Shown here: piece by piece, positions 1-13,056 of the stretch
Layout of the letters: every line of letters begins with the position of its first letter
Position numbering within the stretch: position 1 is the first letter of the stretch
Source: Erythrophleum ivorense
Lineage: Eukaryota > Streptophyta > Magnoliopsida > Fabales > Fabaceae
Length of the DNA stretch: 64,000 nt
Direction: 5' to 3'
Assembly (NCBI GenBank): GCA_026724425.1
Contig: JAIUCV010000005.1
Span: forward strand, 38,971,784-39,035,783
Translations under genes and position numbers: made by a program
Notes under the pieces: generated by a model
Database searches by the model: none
The model's input: the letters and a program-made list of their open reading frames with translations, nothing else
Told to the model about the DNA's origin: nothing

Positions 1-1498
1 TAACCATTGCTCTACAAGTGTTATCATAGGTGTCAAAGCCACATACTCTTCTCTTTGTACACTCTGATTCCACCACCACTACCAGGTATAGCATAGTTCA
101 TCTCGCTCTAAATTACAAGATCTCCAAAAGGCTTTACTTGCTCTGAGTAGACATAAATAGAACACCAATGGCCAAAAAAGATGTAATCAAATTAAAAATA
201 AACAAAATATTCATTGCAGCCAAGGAACGAACAAAAAAAAAGCTTTTACAGCTTCAAAGATCAATCATAATCAATTTAAGTTGAAGCCAATTGAAATTAC
301 ACTTAGAGCTAATAAAATGTAATAACAAAAAAATAATAATATAAACAAAAAAGAGATAATTGAATAATAGAACATAAATTATCTTAAGATAGAAAATATT
401 AACTAATTAATTTGAATTAAATTTTAAAGCCTAGAAATCACTTCTCTCATGCTTCCCCTAATGAATTTGTTCAAGAAACAAAACATGACAATTGATTCAT
501 GATTATTAACAATAGGTAGCAATAACTTTTATAGTTTGGTAGAACAAAAAGACCCTGATAAATTTCATAAGTGCATCTATATATGGGAATTTGGTGCATA
601 ATTTCTTATTGGTGCTTCCCTTTATCCATAAACAATAAATCATGATGCTATCAAAATAGTTATTAGAAGAGGATAAAAAAGAATAATGGTGTGAGCGTAT
701 TATCTATGTGGAAGAGCTTTGAAATTGTCAACCATTACACCCATCATTCACTAATAGTGAGTGACTGAAATTCCCCATTAGCTGCTAATGATAAGCTTTG
801 CTAACATTGGACTAAATCACATGGGAGTGGTCTATCAATGTAAGTCTTGGAAGTATTCAGCAATTAAATAAATATAAGCAAAAAAAAAAAAAATACAAGG
901 GAAGGGTCTCTAGCGCACCAAGACAAGTAACATTTTACCCAAATTGATCCAGACTCAACTTCAACCACTAAAAAGAAGCAACTGCGTTGATTAGTATATT
1001 TGGAGATACATAACAACAACTGAAAAAGAACCAAATATGGTTAGTCTCTCTCAATCTTTATATTCTACTTAGTGCCTTCATCTTCATCTCTCAAATTTTT
1101 CATTCTCCTTATATTCAACCCCTACTCTATCTTATTTTCCCTACTTTCTCTTGTTTTCAACCTCCTATTGTGGAAATCACTGCCAAAGATCAAGCATTTC
1201 ACTGATGCATGATCTATGTACAAAAAAAATTGTGGAAGGAGAAAAAGAACCTACCATATCTTTCATTAAGCATTTCACTAATACACAGATTTGCTATCTC
1301 TTGCTCCTTATTGCAAGGCTTGGGTCTCCTGCTAGGGCATGGAACTTGTCCTCGCACACTTTTCTAAATGGAAGTGGAAAACAGAGCGCGTTTTAGTCTT
1401 TCCACCTGTGCTTTTCTTTTCCATTTTTATTTCATTTAAAATATAATAATATTACAATTATAATTTTATAGCAATAGAATACTTCAAAATAAATATAG

Positions 1499-2155
1499 AT
1501 CAATTTACAAGTGAATATTAGATTAAAAATAATTTAATGAATCAAAAGATAATAACATAGTATTAAATTTAAATTAATTTAAAATTTTTAATACTTATCT
1601 CAAAAAATTTATTATTAATTTAATTTAAAATTTTTTAAATAACTAATATACTTATCACTAAGGCTATATTATATATATATATATATATATATCGATAATT
1701 AGTAATTTATCTTAATTTATTCTTTATCTAATTTCATTTGAATTTATTTTGGCTTAGTCTTTCGCTTAAATGAAGCTATCTATTTTGATTATCTTAAAAT
1801 ATGGGTTTATTTTATTTATTTGATTAATAATTACATAACTTTCAAAACTAAATTAATATTGATTATTTACAAGAATCACATGAGAAAAAAGGCTTGTGAA
1901 AATTGTAAAGTCAACTTACTCTATATTTTAGAAGAAGAGGAGAGAAAAGAGAAAGAGAGACCAGAGCAATGGAAGAGATTAATTTAAATCAACTTACAAG
2001 TGGATATTAGATAAAAAAATTTTAATGCATCAAAAGATAAGAATGTAGTATGAAACTTAAATTAATTTAAAAATTTTAATGCATCAAAAGATAAGAATAT
2101 AGTTTGAATTTATTTTGGATTAGTCTTTCTCTTAAATAAAGTAGTCTATTTTGCA
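1499..2155. repeat. Diverged local direct duplication
   Basis: The stretch 1499-1593 recurs in diverged form at 1987-2100, with shared words such as 'atcaaaagataa' and 'aaattaatttaaaa'. The stretch 1737-1788, containing 'tttgaatttattttgg', recurs at 2104-2153. The sub-unit 'gcatcaaaagataagaa' appears twice within the second copy (about 2027 and 2080). The order and spacing suggest an old tandem duplication of roughly 400-500 bp with later deletions. No coding content is seen. Confidence 0.6.
1667..1692. repeat. (AT)n microsatellite
   Basis: An uninterrupted run of alternating T and A of about 24 bases lies between the two halves of the local duplication. Confidence 0.9.
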
Positions 2156-5100
2156 AAAAAAAAAAAAGACTAGAGCAATGAAAGAGATAAGAACATAACA
2201 ATCACAAAGAAAAAAGAAGATGACTTCGTATCAAAAAATAGAATTGTTGATACTACGTCCCTAAATTTTAGAAGAGAAGAGGGGGGAATCTGCTTTATGA
2301 GCATTAAGCTCGTAGGCCAAAAAGAGGGATTGTGGTGTAATTAGATGCCAAAAAAGAAAAATGAGGGTACTAAATGAAATTTTGACAGTAATTGAAAAAG
2401 AAGGATGAGGAATTTTTAGGAAAAAACTTAAAGAAACTCATATTAAAACAAAGGAGAAAAGAAAAAAGGCATTATTGCACTTCTTAGAGTTTTATTCAAA
2501 TGACACTTAAGTGATAGCAAATTTTTTATAATGCTAAATTTCATCTAGGCCAAATTTAAGTATAATTTTTTATTTTAAAAATACTTTATAAATTTTAAAG
2601 TTACACTACATATCACATGTTGTTCTTTTTATTAATTTTAAAGTTAGATAGAGGAAAAAGAAAGAGAGACAAAAATAGTATTAGAAAACCACTTGCTTTC
2701 CTCTTTATTTTTTTACTACAAATTATAGTTCATGATTTTTAATTAAAAATATTTATATTAAATATTTTTAAAATTTGAAGTTGCTACAACTAAAAATGTA
2801 AACTATATGAAAAGTTATAATTTAATATTCTCAATTAAATTTTTCATCATAAGTTTTTTAAGAATAATTTATAAGTTTAATATCATTTAATATAAGTTTT
2901 TTAATGTAAAACTTAAAACTCTAATTTTTCTTAAATTCTAATTAATAAATGTATGTACATATAATGTAGACAATATTGTAACTTTGAGCTGTACATTTAA
3001 AGGTGGAACAACTAAAATTTTTAAAACTTAATTCTTTTAGAATTAAAATACTTGTTTTTGAAATTATCTTTTTTCTTCTATATTCATCTTTAAACCTAAC
3101 AAGTTAAAAAAAGAAAAGATAGAAATTACTTATTACACCATTACTATTCATGAATCCCTACCATAAGAAATCCATGTTTCAATCATGTTTCATCGGGTAA
3201 CAACCTGTTTATCCTAACCTTTGAGCTCAATTACAAGTGCAAATCTATAATCTTCAACAAAGTTTGCAAGAGTTGATGAGAATAACAATTTCTACATTTT
3301 CAAGAACTATAGGATATGTTACAACCTTTAACCTTAAATGTCTTCCTCTCCTTTTTCTTCTTCTTCTTCTTCGATAATTATAAGATATGCTAACCCATTT
3401 AACTCACTTAACAAATTGAATTTAAAGTTTTAATCTATTTAATTGAGTGAGCATAAATAAATTAACTCATTCAACATGTTATTCATGATAAATTAGCCTT
3501 CCCCTGACTCATTATAAATGCCAAACGAATTATCATTATTGTTTTGAAAAATGAGTCGATGGTTGCATCTAGCCAGATGTCTACATTAGGAACATTAAAG
3601 TAAATGGCATAGTATTCCATTTAACAAAATGTGTGGAAAAACTTTAAATTTTTTGTTAGAAATTGTACTATTTCTTAGTCAAGAAATTATATTTTCATAC
3701 AACTTTTTTATACTTTTACTTTTAAAATGTGTAATAATTTTTTTTAAAAAATTTAATCATATAATTTAAATTATAAAAATTATTACTCATTATATTTTAA
3801 TTAAAAATTTTGATAATAAAAATATAAAACTATATATAATTTTTCAATCTTTAATTAGAATTTGGATCCCTTTTTATTTAGCATGAGCTAAACCTCATTC
3901 CATTAAAGAGAAATAAAAAGAAAAAATAAATAGTAGGTGAAAAAAATAAGAAATAAACTTCATATATTTTTTCACTTCTTTGTATCACTTTTTTTCCTTA
4001 TCTCCATCTAACAAATTAGTGCCTTAAATATATAGGAAATGATCCAAATTACTCTAATTGTTGTGTTTGTGAAATGAAACTAAACTAAAAATTCTTACAA
4101 AATTATAGTGAAAATAAAATAAAATAAAATAAATATGTTTATAGCTATTTAAATATTTATATATACAATGCCATGCATTATAACTATTATAAAATGTTTT
4201 AGTAAAAATTATTATTTTAAATTATTAAAATAGAGATTACTTTATTAGAACGAATATGACTTAAACATTTCTTAATTTTTTAAAAAAGGATGATTTAAGT
4301 GAATTTATGCTTCTAAAAAAAAAAAGAAATTAAGAAACAAAAATTAAGAAATTCACTAAATATCTCATTCAATAAATAGATATAATTATCTTATAACGTG
4401 TTTTAAGAAAAACTTTTAAGTACTCTTAGAGTATTACATCATTTATACTCTTTTTAATGAAAAAAGTTTAAGCCAAATAAAATAAGGTTCACAACAAAAG
4501 AAAACTTAGATTTTCTGTAACATCTGGTCTCTTCGTAAATGTGAGAAATGTGATATTCGGTTGCTCTGTAAACGTTAAAAATGGGCCAGATACAAAAGGA
4601 AGTCTCTGAAATAGAAGGGATTGGGGCCAACTAAAATTAGGATAAAATTTTAAATATTAGAAAATGAGATTTGAGGTTTAAGATGCCTAAAAACCTGAGT
4701 CAAAAGAACTCATAAAATTTGCCGAAGGAAGTAAGGGCATTTTTGCAATTTTTGAAAAATTTTGAAAACTCACAGGTGGGCTTTTTAAATGGAAAATTTG
4801 AGCATTACAAGGTTCTCAGAGGCCTTGAGTACCATGGGAACCCCTAGAATAGTTGAAACTCCTCTAGTGAGCAATTTCAGTTGTTAGTTGATTGAAACTT
4901 TGACCGAATGGATCGGAATGGTTTCAGACCCTTTTTGAGTGATTCCAAAGGCAATGCTTATGATTAAAAGCCTAAGGAATATGATGGAAAAATGATTTCG
5001 AAAAGGAGTTGAAATGGGCCTAAAATGAGAAAGCCAAAAAAAGGGACTAAAATGCAAAATGTAAAAAGTTGCATAAAGTGACTTTTAGCTTCTTCTTCTT

Positions 5101-5319
5101 ATCCACGTTCCAGCAGCTCCTTATTTTACGATTTGTTTCTACCCCAAAAATAGAAGAGGAAGCCAGCTCTCTTAGGCGCACAAGGAGAGGAGATTTTGAA
5201 GAGAGAAAAAGTAAGGAAAAGGTAGGAAAATTTATGAAAATTCAAGCTTTTTCTCTTGCAAGTTGCTCTTTGTAACAACTAGAAAAAAAATAATTTTGAA
5301 GTTCTGAAATTTTCTAAGT

Positions 5320-5521
5320 CTACTAGCTATAGCGAGGAATGGCCTAACTATAACGAGAGTGCCTATTCACTATAACGAAAATGCTTCTAGCTATAATAAG
5401 TTCGGGCATCTCATACAAAAACTAGGGAGTTCCTCGCAATAGCACGCGCCGTAGTGAAAACAGGGATCTGGGATTGATACGTGCTCGCCGTAGCGAAGGT
5501 TATTCTTCGCTATAGTGAGGG
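5320..5521. repeat. Array of GCTATAGCGA-like palindromes
   Basis: About eight degenerate units of a palindrome close to 'tcgctatagcga' lie in 200 bp, near 5325, 5348, 5370, 5390, 5434, 5446, 5485 and 5508. Several have become 'cgccgtagcgaa' or 'ctataacgag'. The block is richer in G+C than the DNA around it and is found in none of the other LTR copies of this window. Confidence 0.75.
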
Positions 5522-6394
5522 TTAGTCTGAAAAAGCGTGAAAAAAGAGAATTTACTTCTTAAAGAGTCTAGACCTCCCCCTTTTCTTCTAACCAACTTAG
5601 GCTTTGACCAAAACAGAGAAAAGGGTTGTGGAGAGAGAGAGAGAGACCTAGGGAAGGAAGGAAGAATAAGAAAAAGGTAAGCATAACTTGAGATATCCAT
5701 AGCTTTTCTTCTTAGAGTTTTGTTCTTCCCTCTTTGCCCTCTCTTTCTATGGTTTTGGTTGTTGAGTTGGTTTGTTTTGGGCCTAGGTCAGAGGAGGAAG
5801 TGTAAGGATTTGAGGAGAAAATTTATGCAAAGGAAGAGCCTCTTAGAAAGAGCTTTATTTAAGATAACTTCTTTCCATTTTATTGCATCTTCTCCCCTTG
5901 CTTTCCTTGAGTATATTGGTTCTACCAACTTGAGAGCTTGAGAGAGAAAGGAAGTCTGACCTAGAGCAAGCAAGAAATCCTTAAATTAAAATGTGATAAG
6001 TTGAGAAATACAAAAGACCTAGAAGAAGAGTTAGTGAAATCTAGAGGGAGAACCCCTAATTTCTTATATACTTTGTAGGATTTGTTATGAAGAACCCCCT
6101 AGCTTGTGAATAATTGTTGAGTTATGAGAGAGTAATTCTATGCTCTTTGTTGTGTCTAGGCTCAAGAGAATCGGCTCCATCTAGTTGTGATTGTGAAACT
6201 AAGAAGGGAGAAGAGAAATTGAAAGGGAAGGCTTGTATTGGCTTGTAAGGTAGCTCTTCACTCTTTCTTGTTGCATTCTTGGATATGTAATAGCCATTGT
6301 ATGCTTGTGTATGTGCTTAGATTGTGAGACATGCCATTTGATGTTACCTTGATGCATTGGTACTAATATGTTTATGTATTGGATTGTGAAAATT

Positions 6395-6515
6395 GCTCGG
6401 GTGAGGCAGTGCCAAAAGTCCCTTGAGATGGGTGAGGTGGAGCCAAAAGTCCCTAAACCAAGGGTGAGACCATCCAAAAGTCCTTAAAATCAGGTGAGCC
6501 TAGATCAAAAGTCCC
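6395..6515 (+). repeat. LTR minisatellite, E copy
   Basis: About four units of 30-31 bp alternate 'gggtgag' with 'ccaaaagtccc'. The same array occupies the equivalent place in every long LTR of the window. Confidence 0.8.
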
Positions 6516-8282
6516 TAGAGCTTATGCATGGCATTGATATGATATTCATGGCATGTAAATCATGTGTTGTATGATTGTGAACGGTTAGATGTCTACTTGC
6601 ATGCTTTGACTTGTTTATGTGCCTTGATTGCTTTCTTGAATGAGTGTATGAGCTATTGAGATTCCATGAATCTCACTCCCTTCCCTCTCCTATCTCAACA
6701 TGTTAGGTGGAGCTCAAGGAGATCAAAGTGCAAACCAAGGAGCCTAGCTGAGCATGTATAGGCAGTTGTATAGTTTATTTTAGTTCTTTTAATGTAAAGA
6801 GGTGACAAAATGAATATGTACCTACTATTTTTTAGATGTAAATATTTGAGCAAGTGTAGAAATATGTATAAATGATGTATGAACCATACATAGAGCCAAG
6901 GCAATAGAAAAATGAGATTTGGCTCCTTTGTGGCTTGTATGCAATAGTGTATTTTTGCTCGTAACATAGTGAGTTTGAGATGTTTGATGATATGGACCAC
7001 TTGGGCATTTCAAGTATGCTATGTTTATACTTAAAAACTTGCTTAAGAGGTGCTAGACCATGTAGGAGACCATTTACTCTCATTTTGAACCATTTATGGT
7101 GTCAAAACTATCAAATTTGTAAGCTTTGTCAAAATATGACCAAATGAGCTCTTCTTGAAATGAAATTTGGCATGCCTCTAGAGCTTGTTGAGAACTTCTT
7201 AGAAAGCTAAAGTGGGTAATATTTAGAGGTCTAGGGAATATTTGGAAAATTGTTGAAATTGGAGAATTTTCTGGTTTTGGTTATTGTACTATGCAAATAG
7301 GTCTGAAAATGAATCTATGTTATTCATGGACTAAATGATTCCCAATTATCATAAAATTTTATAGGAATAAACTAGACATCCACAATGACTTATACCAACT
7401 AGAAGCACCTCAATTGAAGGTCTGTAGAGGGAGAAATAACTTTCTGAAGTTCTATGTTAGTATCAGGGAAGCCATCCGACCTTTGTTACTGTTCCATCAT
7501 TTTTCGAGGTCCTAAGGCTATTGAAATGATCTGAACTTATTTTTTCCCTCTAGTAACATCTATAGCTTTCCAAATTGGTATATTTTTGACATATTGGATT
7601 TTTGTGGAATTAGTTATGAATTTTTGAAGTTCATGACAGCAAGTTGCATTAGTACCAGGAACAGCCAGACTTCTGTCTCTTTTTCAACGTCAAACATAGT
7701 CCAAATGCTAAGATTGTGATTTGAAATTATTTTTATTGTAAAGATAACACCTAGGCCTTTCCAGAAAGCTATGGTTTGCTTGATTCCCATTTTTTTAAAA
7801 TTAGTTATGATTTTCCAAAGTTAGAGCCAAAAATATGACTTTTGGGCCCGTTTTGAAAACTTGCATTTTTTGGTTTTTGGCTTCATATCCGAGGTTCATG
7901 GGTTGTTTCATGCTATGTATGAGTTGTATAAACAGAGTTTGAGTAGAGTATGTGATAGATAGGTTCACGGGACCCACGGGGTAAATTAGGAACATTTAAA
8001 CCCCGATATATAGTAGGAAAAATGCCACGACTTTTGTCATTTTCTTTAGAAATCATATGGAATCAAACCTAAGCAGAGACTAGTTGGGGTTAATATATTA
8101 TGGTGTTACACTCTTCCTTCTTCTCCTCTTTATTTTCATGGATTTGATGATATTTTTAGGTCTGTATGGAGGGCAAAACAGAGGTGGACAATTCGGATTT
8201 GGAGAGGAAAGCTAGAAGAAAAGGAAAAGAATTCAAGGAAAGCTTGAAATCAAGGTAAAAATCTTAGTTTCCATGCTTCACT

Positions 8283-8825
8283 TGTAACACCATAAATTCT
8301 AGCTCATCCCATGCCTTTCATTTGCCCTTTGTACTTTGCATTTTCGTTTCTCCTTCATTTTAACTCCTTTTCTAGAATCTTCTTTTTCAACATAACAAAT
8401 AGGTTCCCAATTTAATAAAATACCTTTGAAATCACTCAAATCGGAGCTAAAACCTTTCCGAACGAATAGGTCAAAGTTTGGGTCAACCGATGTCGGGAAG
8501 AGTACACCGGAAGGGCTTTACCAGTCCCGGGGCTTCCCATGGTTTTTGGGGCCTTTGAGAACCCTGAGCAACTCAAAATTTCCATTTAAAAAGCCCTCCT
8601 AGGTGCTTTTCCAAAATTGCACTTATTTACAAAAATGCCATTGGCCTTTCGGCAATTTTTTTAAATCACTCTGACCCCAATTTTTGGGCAACTCAAAGCT
8701 CAAATTCTCATTTTCTATTATTTAAAATTTTATCCAAATTTTATTTAGCCTTGAATCATTCATCTCAGGGGACTTACTTTGAAAATTGACTCATTTCGGT
8801 ATTTTACAAAAAATCAGACGTTACA
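8283..8825 (-). mobile_element. Internally deleted solo LTR, subfamily B (543 bp)
   Basis: It begins TGTAACACC at 8283 and ends ACGTTACA at 8825, with a perfect target duplication TCACT at 8278-8282 and 8826-8830. Read on the minus strand it carries the first 470 or so bases of a B LTR and then the last 60-70 bases. About 3.1 kb in between is missing, including the TATA box, minisatellite and hairpin. It is nested in A1. Confidence 0.85.
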
Positions 8826-8890
8826 TCACTTTTCTTAGCCTTCTTGTGTGCAATTTGTCCTCCCTATAGCCAGCCAAAGGGAGAGTATTT

Positions 8891-9130
8891 TTGGGCAGAA
8901 CTAAGAATGAATCATATGAATTAGGCTATGGGAACTTGGATTATGCCAAGAAATTGCAAGAAAAACCAATGAACTCTAAGTTAAAAAAGTGTAGTGCATT
9001 TGAAGGGATTGTAAAAATTGATTTAATCTATGAATTTCCTTGGCCATTTAAATATTCCATTGAGCTCTTAAAACCTCTAAGAAGCCTCCCAAGTGGCTCT
9101 CCCATCAAGGAAAAATTAAAAATCTTTTGA
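8891..9130 (+). other. LTR leader reading frame (copy in A1)
   Basis: An open frame of about 80 codons with no ATG at its upstream end (the open stretch starts at TTG) lies in the part of the LTR downstream of the expected TATA position. Translated pieces such as 'YAKKLQEKP', 'DLIYEFP' and 'LRSLPSGSPIKEK' recur in the same order in other LTR copies of the window (26645-26860, 45244-45513, 54059-54292). I recognise no protein family. It may be a decayed leader peptide frame or simply nucleotide homology between related LTRs. Confidence 0.35.
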
Positions 9131-9809
9131 ACCCCAAATGCTTCCATAATGTCGGCCTAGGATAGATGGAGGGGCTAGAGAGTGTTTTAAATTATTCTAG
9201 CCTTGGTTTGGGACTTTATATGATGGTAGAAGGTGGTAGGAACCCTTGGGAAAAATTTAGAAGCCATGGATTGGGAGATGAGGCAATGGCTTCCATAATG
9301 TGACCTTATGAAGTAACTTGTGTCTAGGCTTTTGTAAATGAATATGTAATGGCTCCAAGGACCTTAAATGAGGTCAAGAGGCCTAGAAATGAGAAGAGAA
9401 TGGAGCCAAGAACTTGAATCATAATGGTTGTTTCAATAGGCCATTTATGAAACTATTATGTGCCTTATGGAACCAAGTATGTTCTTAAATATAAGTTTAA
9501 TGTCCTAGCTTGTTTGAAGAGTGTAATTAGCTTCCATATGATGTGTCTAGGCCAAGAGAAATGATCTCCACCTTCTTGGGTATGTAAGGTCAAGGGAGAG
9601 GGCTTAAGGAAAAAATGTGTAAATGCAAGCAAAGTAGCTCTCTCCACCTTCTCTCATGCATGGATGTGTTTTTAGCTTGCTTTGCAACGTGTGTATGTGT
9701 ATTTTCAAGTTGTGAAAAGTATGCTAGCATGTCTTTATATGCCATGATTTTTAATGCCATGTTATGTTTTCCAATTATTACATGATGTTTGTATGAGTTT
9801 ACTTGAGTG

Positions 9810-10005
9810 TGCAGAGGCCAAGAACTTTTTCTTTTGGTGAGGATGAGCCAAGAATCCTTGAGCTTGGTTGAGATAAAGTAAAGAGTCTCCCAAAGGCAAA
9901 GTGAGCTCCTAAGAGTATGGTTGAGTCCAAAGCTCTTAAAGAATAGGTGAGACAAATTCAAAATTTATGAGGAGAAGTGTGAGGCCAATCCAAGCACTTG
10001 GTGAG
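9810..10005 (+). repeat. LTR minisatellite, A1 copy (degenerate)
   Basis: About six units are recognisable by 'ggtgag' or 'ggttgag' alternating with 'ccaagaatcc' or 'ccaaagctc'. It is more eroded than the other copies. Confidence 0.65.
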
Positions 10006-13000
10006 CTCTTGAATATCTTGTATGAGTTGTTCATATGCCAAGCTTGCTTTTTAAATGCCCATGACTTTCATTTTCTCCATGCATGCATTTGTAAGGCTTG
10101 CTTTGCACATATTATATATGATTGAATGCAAGATGAGCTATTGGGATTCTTTAAATCTCATCCCCTCTTCTCCAATGGTCTAACATGTTAGATGGACTAA
10201 GTAACTATAGTGAAGGGAGCCAACATCAATGAAGAAGGAAGAATGACAAGTTTATGTCTAGCTTTAGCCATTTTGAAACCATAATTGTGTTTCTTGATGT
10301 ATATGTTGTTGTAAATGTACCATGACCCTTGAGACATGTATAAATATGATATTATATGATGTTTAAATATATGAATATGATGTATGACTTCTAACCTATA
10401 TTTTGAGTATGAGATGCCAAATTATGCAATGTGAAAGTATAATGGAAATGTGCATAAATGTGGGTTGAATGGCCAAAATGAGATGTATGAGGTTTGGGAC
10501 CAATTGGGTAGCTTACACAATCTCAAATGTACTTTTAGACTTACCCAAAAGGTGTCACAACTAAGGGAAGGCCATTTGGCAAATTTGGTACCTCATATGG
10601 AGTCAAATTTGATCATAATGGAACCCTATGTCACTTTTTAGCCAAATGAGCTAGTCTTGATCTAAGATTTGGCACGAAAATAGGTCTCATTGAGAGATTT
10701 CTGGGAAGCTAAATATCATAATTTTTGGAGGCCTATAGAATATTTGATGATTTTTTAAAGTTGACAATTTTCATAATTTCTGGTTTGTTGCACTATTCAT
10801 TTGGTTCGAAATTAAACTTTGTCACACAAGGCTCAAATGATGTCCAATTGCTATGAAATTTTATACAAAGAAACTAGACAATCACAGTGACTCATGCCAA
10901 CTAGAAGAATCTCATTTGGAGGTCTAGAGAGGGAGATATGAAATTTTGAAATTTCTATCCAGTATCAATAATTTTGCTTGACCAGAAGCACTATTCTATT
11001 GAATTCTGAGGTTAGGGCTTAATGAACTGAGTTCATCTGGAGATATTTTTTCTCTCTATTTAACATCAACAACTTTTTAGATTGATATCATTTTCATGGT
11101 TTAGATTTTTGTGAAATTAATTGGATTTTTTCAAAGTTCTTTGCAGAATTCTATATCAGTTCCAGACTTCAATCGGACCTTTGGACAATTTTGGATGTCA
11201 AACATTCACTGTGATAAATGTCATGCTCTAGGCATATTTTTAGTGTGAAGTAGACATCCAAATATTTCTAGAATGACTAAGATTGCATGATTTTGATTTT
11301 TTAGATTTAGTTATGAGTTTCCAAAATTTGGTTAGAAAATGGAGCAAATATAGCCGAAAATATACTTGCTTATTTTGAGCTCCATTTCGGTTTCCATGAG
11401 TTGTGGGCATGATTTTGACATGCAAATGAGTTGTAATGATGTAATTAAATATAAAGATATATAGTATGAGCTCACACGGTCTACGTGACACCGATTGCAA
11501 ATTTTTAGATATGACGCAACGTGAAAATAATCCCATTTTCCTTGTTTTTTCTATGGGAAACCTATATAGTTCATGATATTATGCCTTTTAAAAGCTTGAG
11601 ATGAGCTAGAATTTATGACACTACATTTTCTATTGCCGCTAAAACACCTGAAGTCATCCTAACAAAAATTTAGCAATGACAAATTAGTCATCACTAAGTT
11701 ATTGCATCAAGCACATTTAGAAAAGGAATGAGAAGAAGAGAAAGTGTATAATTACCACTGTCTCTCTCTCTCTATCTCTTCCTCTTTTTATCTCTCTTTA
11801 AATTTAACTAATGCATCTATCCTCCCAAATAAAAAGGATCTAAATTAGCCAAAATCTATGCCAACTAATGTTGCATTGCGTGGGATACATTACTCCAATT
11901 GGCTTAAAGTTGTTGGATGTTGTGTAAATAAAATGATACCATATATTGTGTACAAGAATCTTTTATCCGTAAGTGGTTATATTGTGAAATTAGTACTCAT
12001 GTTCATTTTCATAAAAACTTTTGTAGGTCAATAGTTAAGATTTGATCTACACATATAGGCCTATTGTACAAATGAAAATTTAATTCCTCACCCTTAAGGA
12101 TATGTGCATATGATGAATACAATAAATTTCTTTTCCTTTTTGTATGTTGGTCTCATTGATCAATTAAGATTTTAATTTATAACTTTTTTCAATATATTGT
12201 AACAATAATTAGAAACCAAGTCATCACGAAGCAAAGTTTGAAATTAATTAAAAAAGAATGAATCTCCTTCTGATTAGGTTCTACAAAGCCGGATAATAAT
12301 TTAACATATAATGAAAACTCTTCCTAATCTAGAGAATGTCGTTCATCCCTTTCTCATCTTATCATTGTCAGAAGCTGTGATTGAAGGGGAGAGTCTATTT
12401 TTTTTTTTTTGCCCTTTTTTTTCATTATCTCATTAATTTGACTTTATTATTTTGCTCCTTCAACCATGGCTTTATATTATTGTTTTACTGATTTGTTATA
12501 ATTTTCTTTATTTTTTTATTTTTGTTATATTTTTTCATATAACTATATAATATTTTTTAAATGCTTAATCTCATTATTTATGTTATATATCATAAAAATT
12601 TATTTTATTATTAATTATTCCACTATTACTTGATTTAAATTTCTTATTAATATATAACATAATTAATTGATTTAAATTTCTTATTAAAAAATTACCTATA
12701 TTTAAAATTTAAACATACTTAACATTCAACTTCTACTATTCCTAAATTATATTAAGCTTCCATTATCATTAAAAAAATTAAAAACAAAGGGCTTAAAAAT
12801 TATGAATAAAAAAATTAAAAACTTAACCAAGTTTTAAATATATTTATCCTCATAAATGATATATAATAGTTTTGTTGTTTCTTATATTATATGTATGCTA
12901 TATATAATCTTTTGTTACATTATTATTTTTAGAAAGTATATATATATGAACTATGCATCATATGATTATTGTTAAGATTTTTATGGTGACAAGCTCATGT

Positions 13001-13056
13001 TGCCACAACAAGTTTTGGTGTAAAATTTCTAAATGTGTAAAAAATTTGAACCAAAT

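Larger units (their letters stand above)
1..4486. other. AT-rich intergenic region without a recognisable gene
   Basis: No convincing coding sequence, RNA gene or complete transposon is visible. The longest open stretch, 81 codons at 1151-1396 on the plus strand, matches no family I recognise and has no supporting context. Positions 1-180 are slightly less AT-rich and could be the edge of a gene or a transposon, but neither strand gives a clean frame. The region holds poly-A runs (about 880-892 and 2154-2166), an AT microsatellite, a local duplication and a CTT run near 3355-3372. Confidence 0.6.
5271..8110 (+). mobile_element. Solo LTR, subfamily E, nested in A1
   Basis: It runs from TGTAACAAC to TATGGTGTTACA (2,840 bp) with a perfect 5-bp target duplication CTCTT at 5266-5270 and 8111-8115. 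It shares the downstream part of the family LTR, including the minisatellite (about 6395-6515) and the conserved hairpin (about 6655-6685). It differs upstream, where it has its own array of GCTATAGCGA-like palindromes and a GA microsatellite (5634-5646). The intact target duplication shows it is a real insertion rather than a diverged block of A1. Confidence 0.85.
4516..11625 (+). mobile_element. Solo LTR A1 (Ty3/Gypsy type), hosting two nested LTRs
   Basis: It begins TGTAACATC at 4516 and ends ACTACA at 11625, with the 5-bp target duplication TTTTC at 4511-4515 and 11626-11630. Its own segments are 4516-5270, 8116-8282 and 8831-11625, about 3.7 kb once nested copies and their duplicated targets are removed, which matches other copies. 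The last bases, 'tgacactaca', differ from the family end 'tggtgttaca' by four substitutions, but the preceding 'gatgagctagaatttat' is intact, so the boundary is secure. It has no internal region or second LTR, as expected after LTR-LTR recombination. It lies inside the left terminal repeat of the CACTA element and is therefore younger than it. Confidence 0.85.

Noticed and set aside
1151..1396. Open frame of 81 codons as a gene
   Set aside because: No recognisable domain, no codon bias contrast with the surroundings, no homologous copy in the window and no plausible promoter or splice context.
6395..6515. CRISPR-like array of regular repeats
   Set aside because: Units of 30-31 bp are contiguous and degenerate with no unique spacers. 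They occur inside plant LTRs.
6199..7083. Overlapping minus-strand frames of 60-100 codons
   Set aside because: They are antisense readings of the LTR minisatellite and hairpin region in the E copy. Equivalent antisense frames appear over the same repeat in several LTRs.
11619..11630. 'CACTACA' as the left end of the CACTA element
   Set aside because: It falls exactly on the end of solo LTR A1, and TTTTC right after it matches the target at 4511-4515. The true left end is at 4490, where the terminal text is longer and continues correctly after the LTR is removed.
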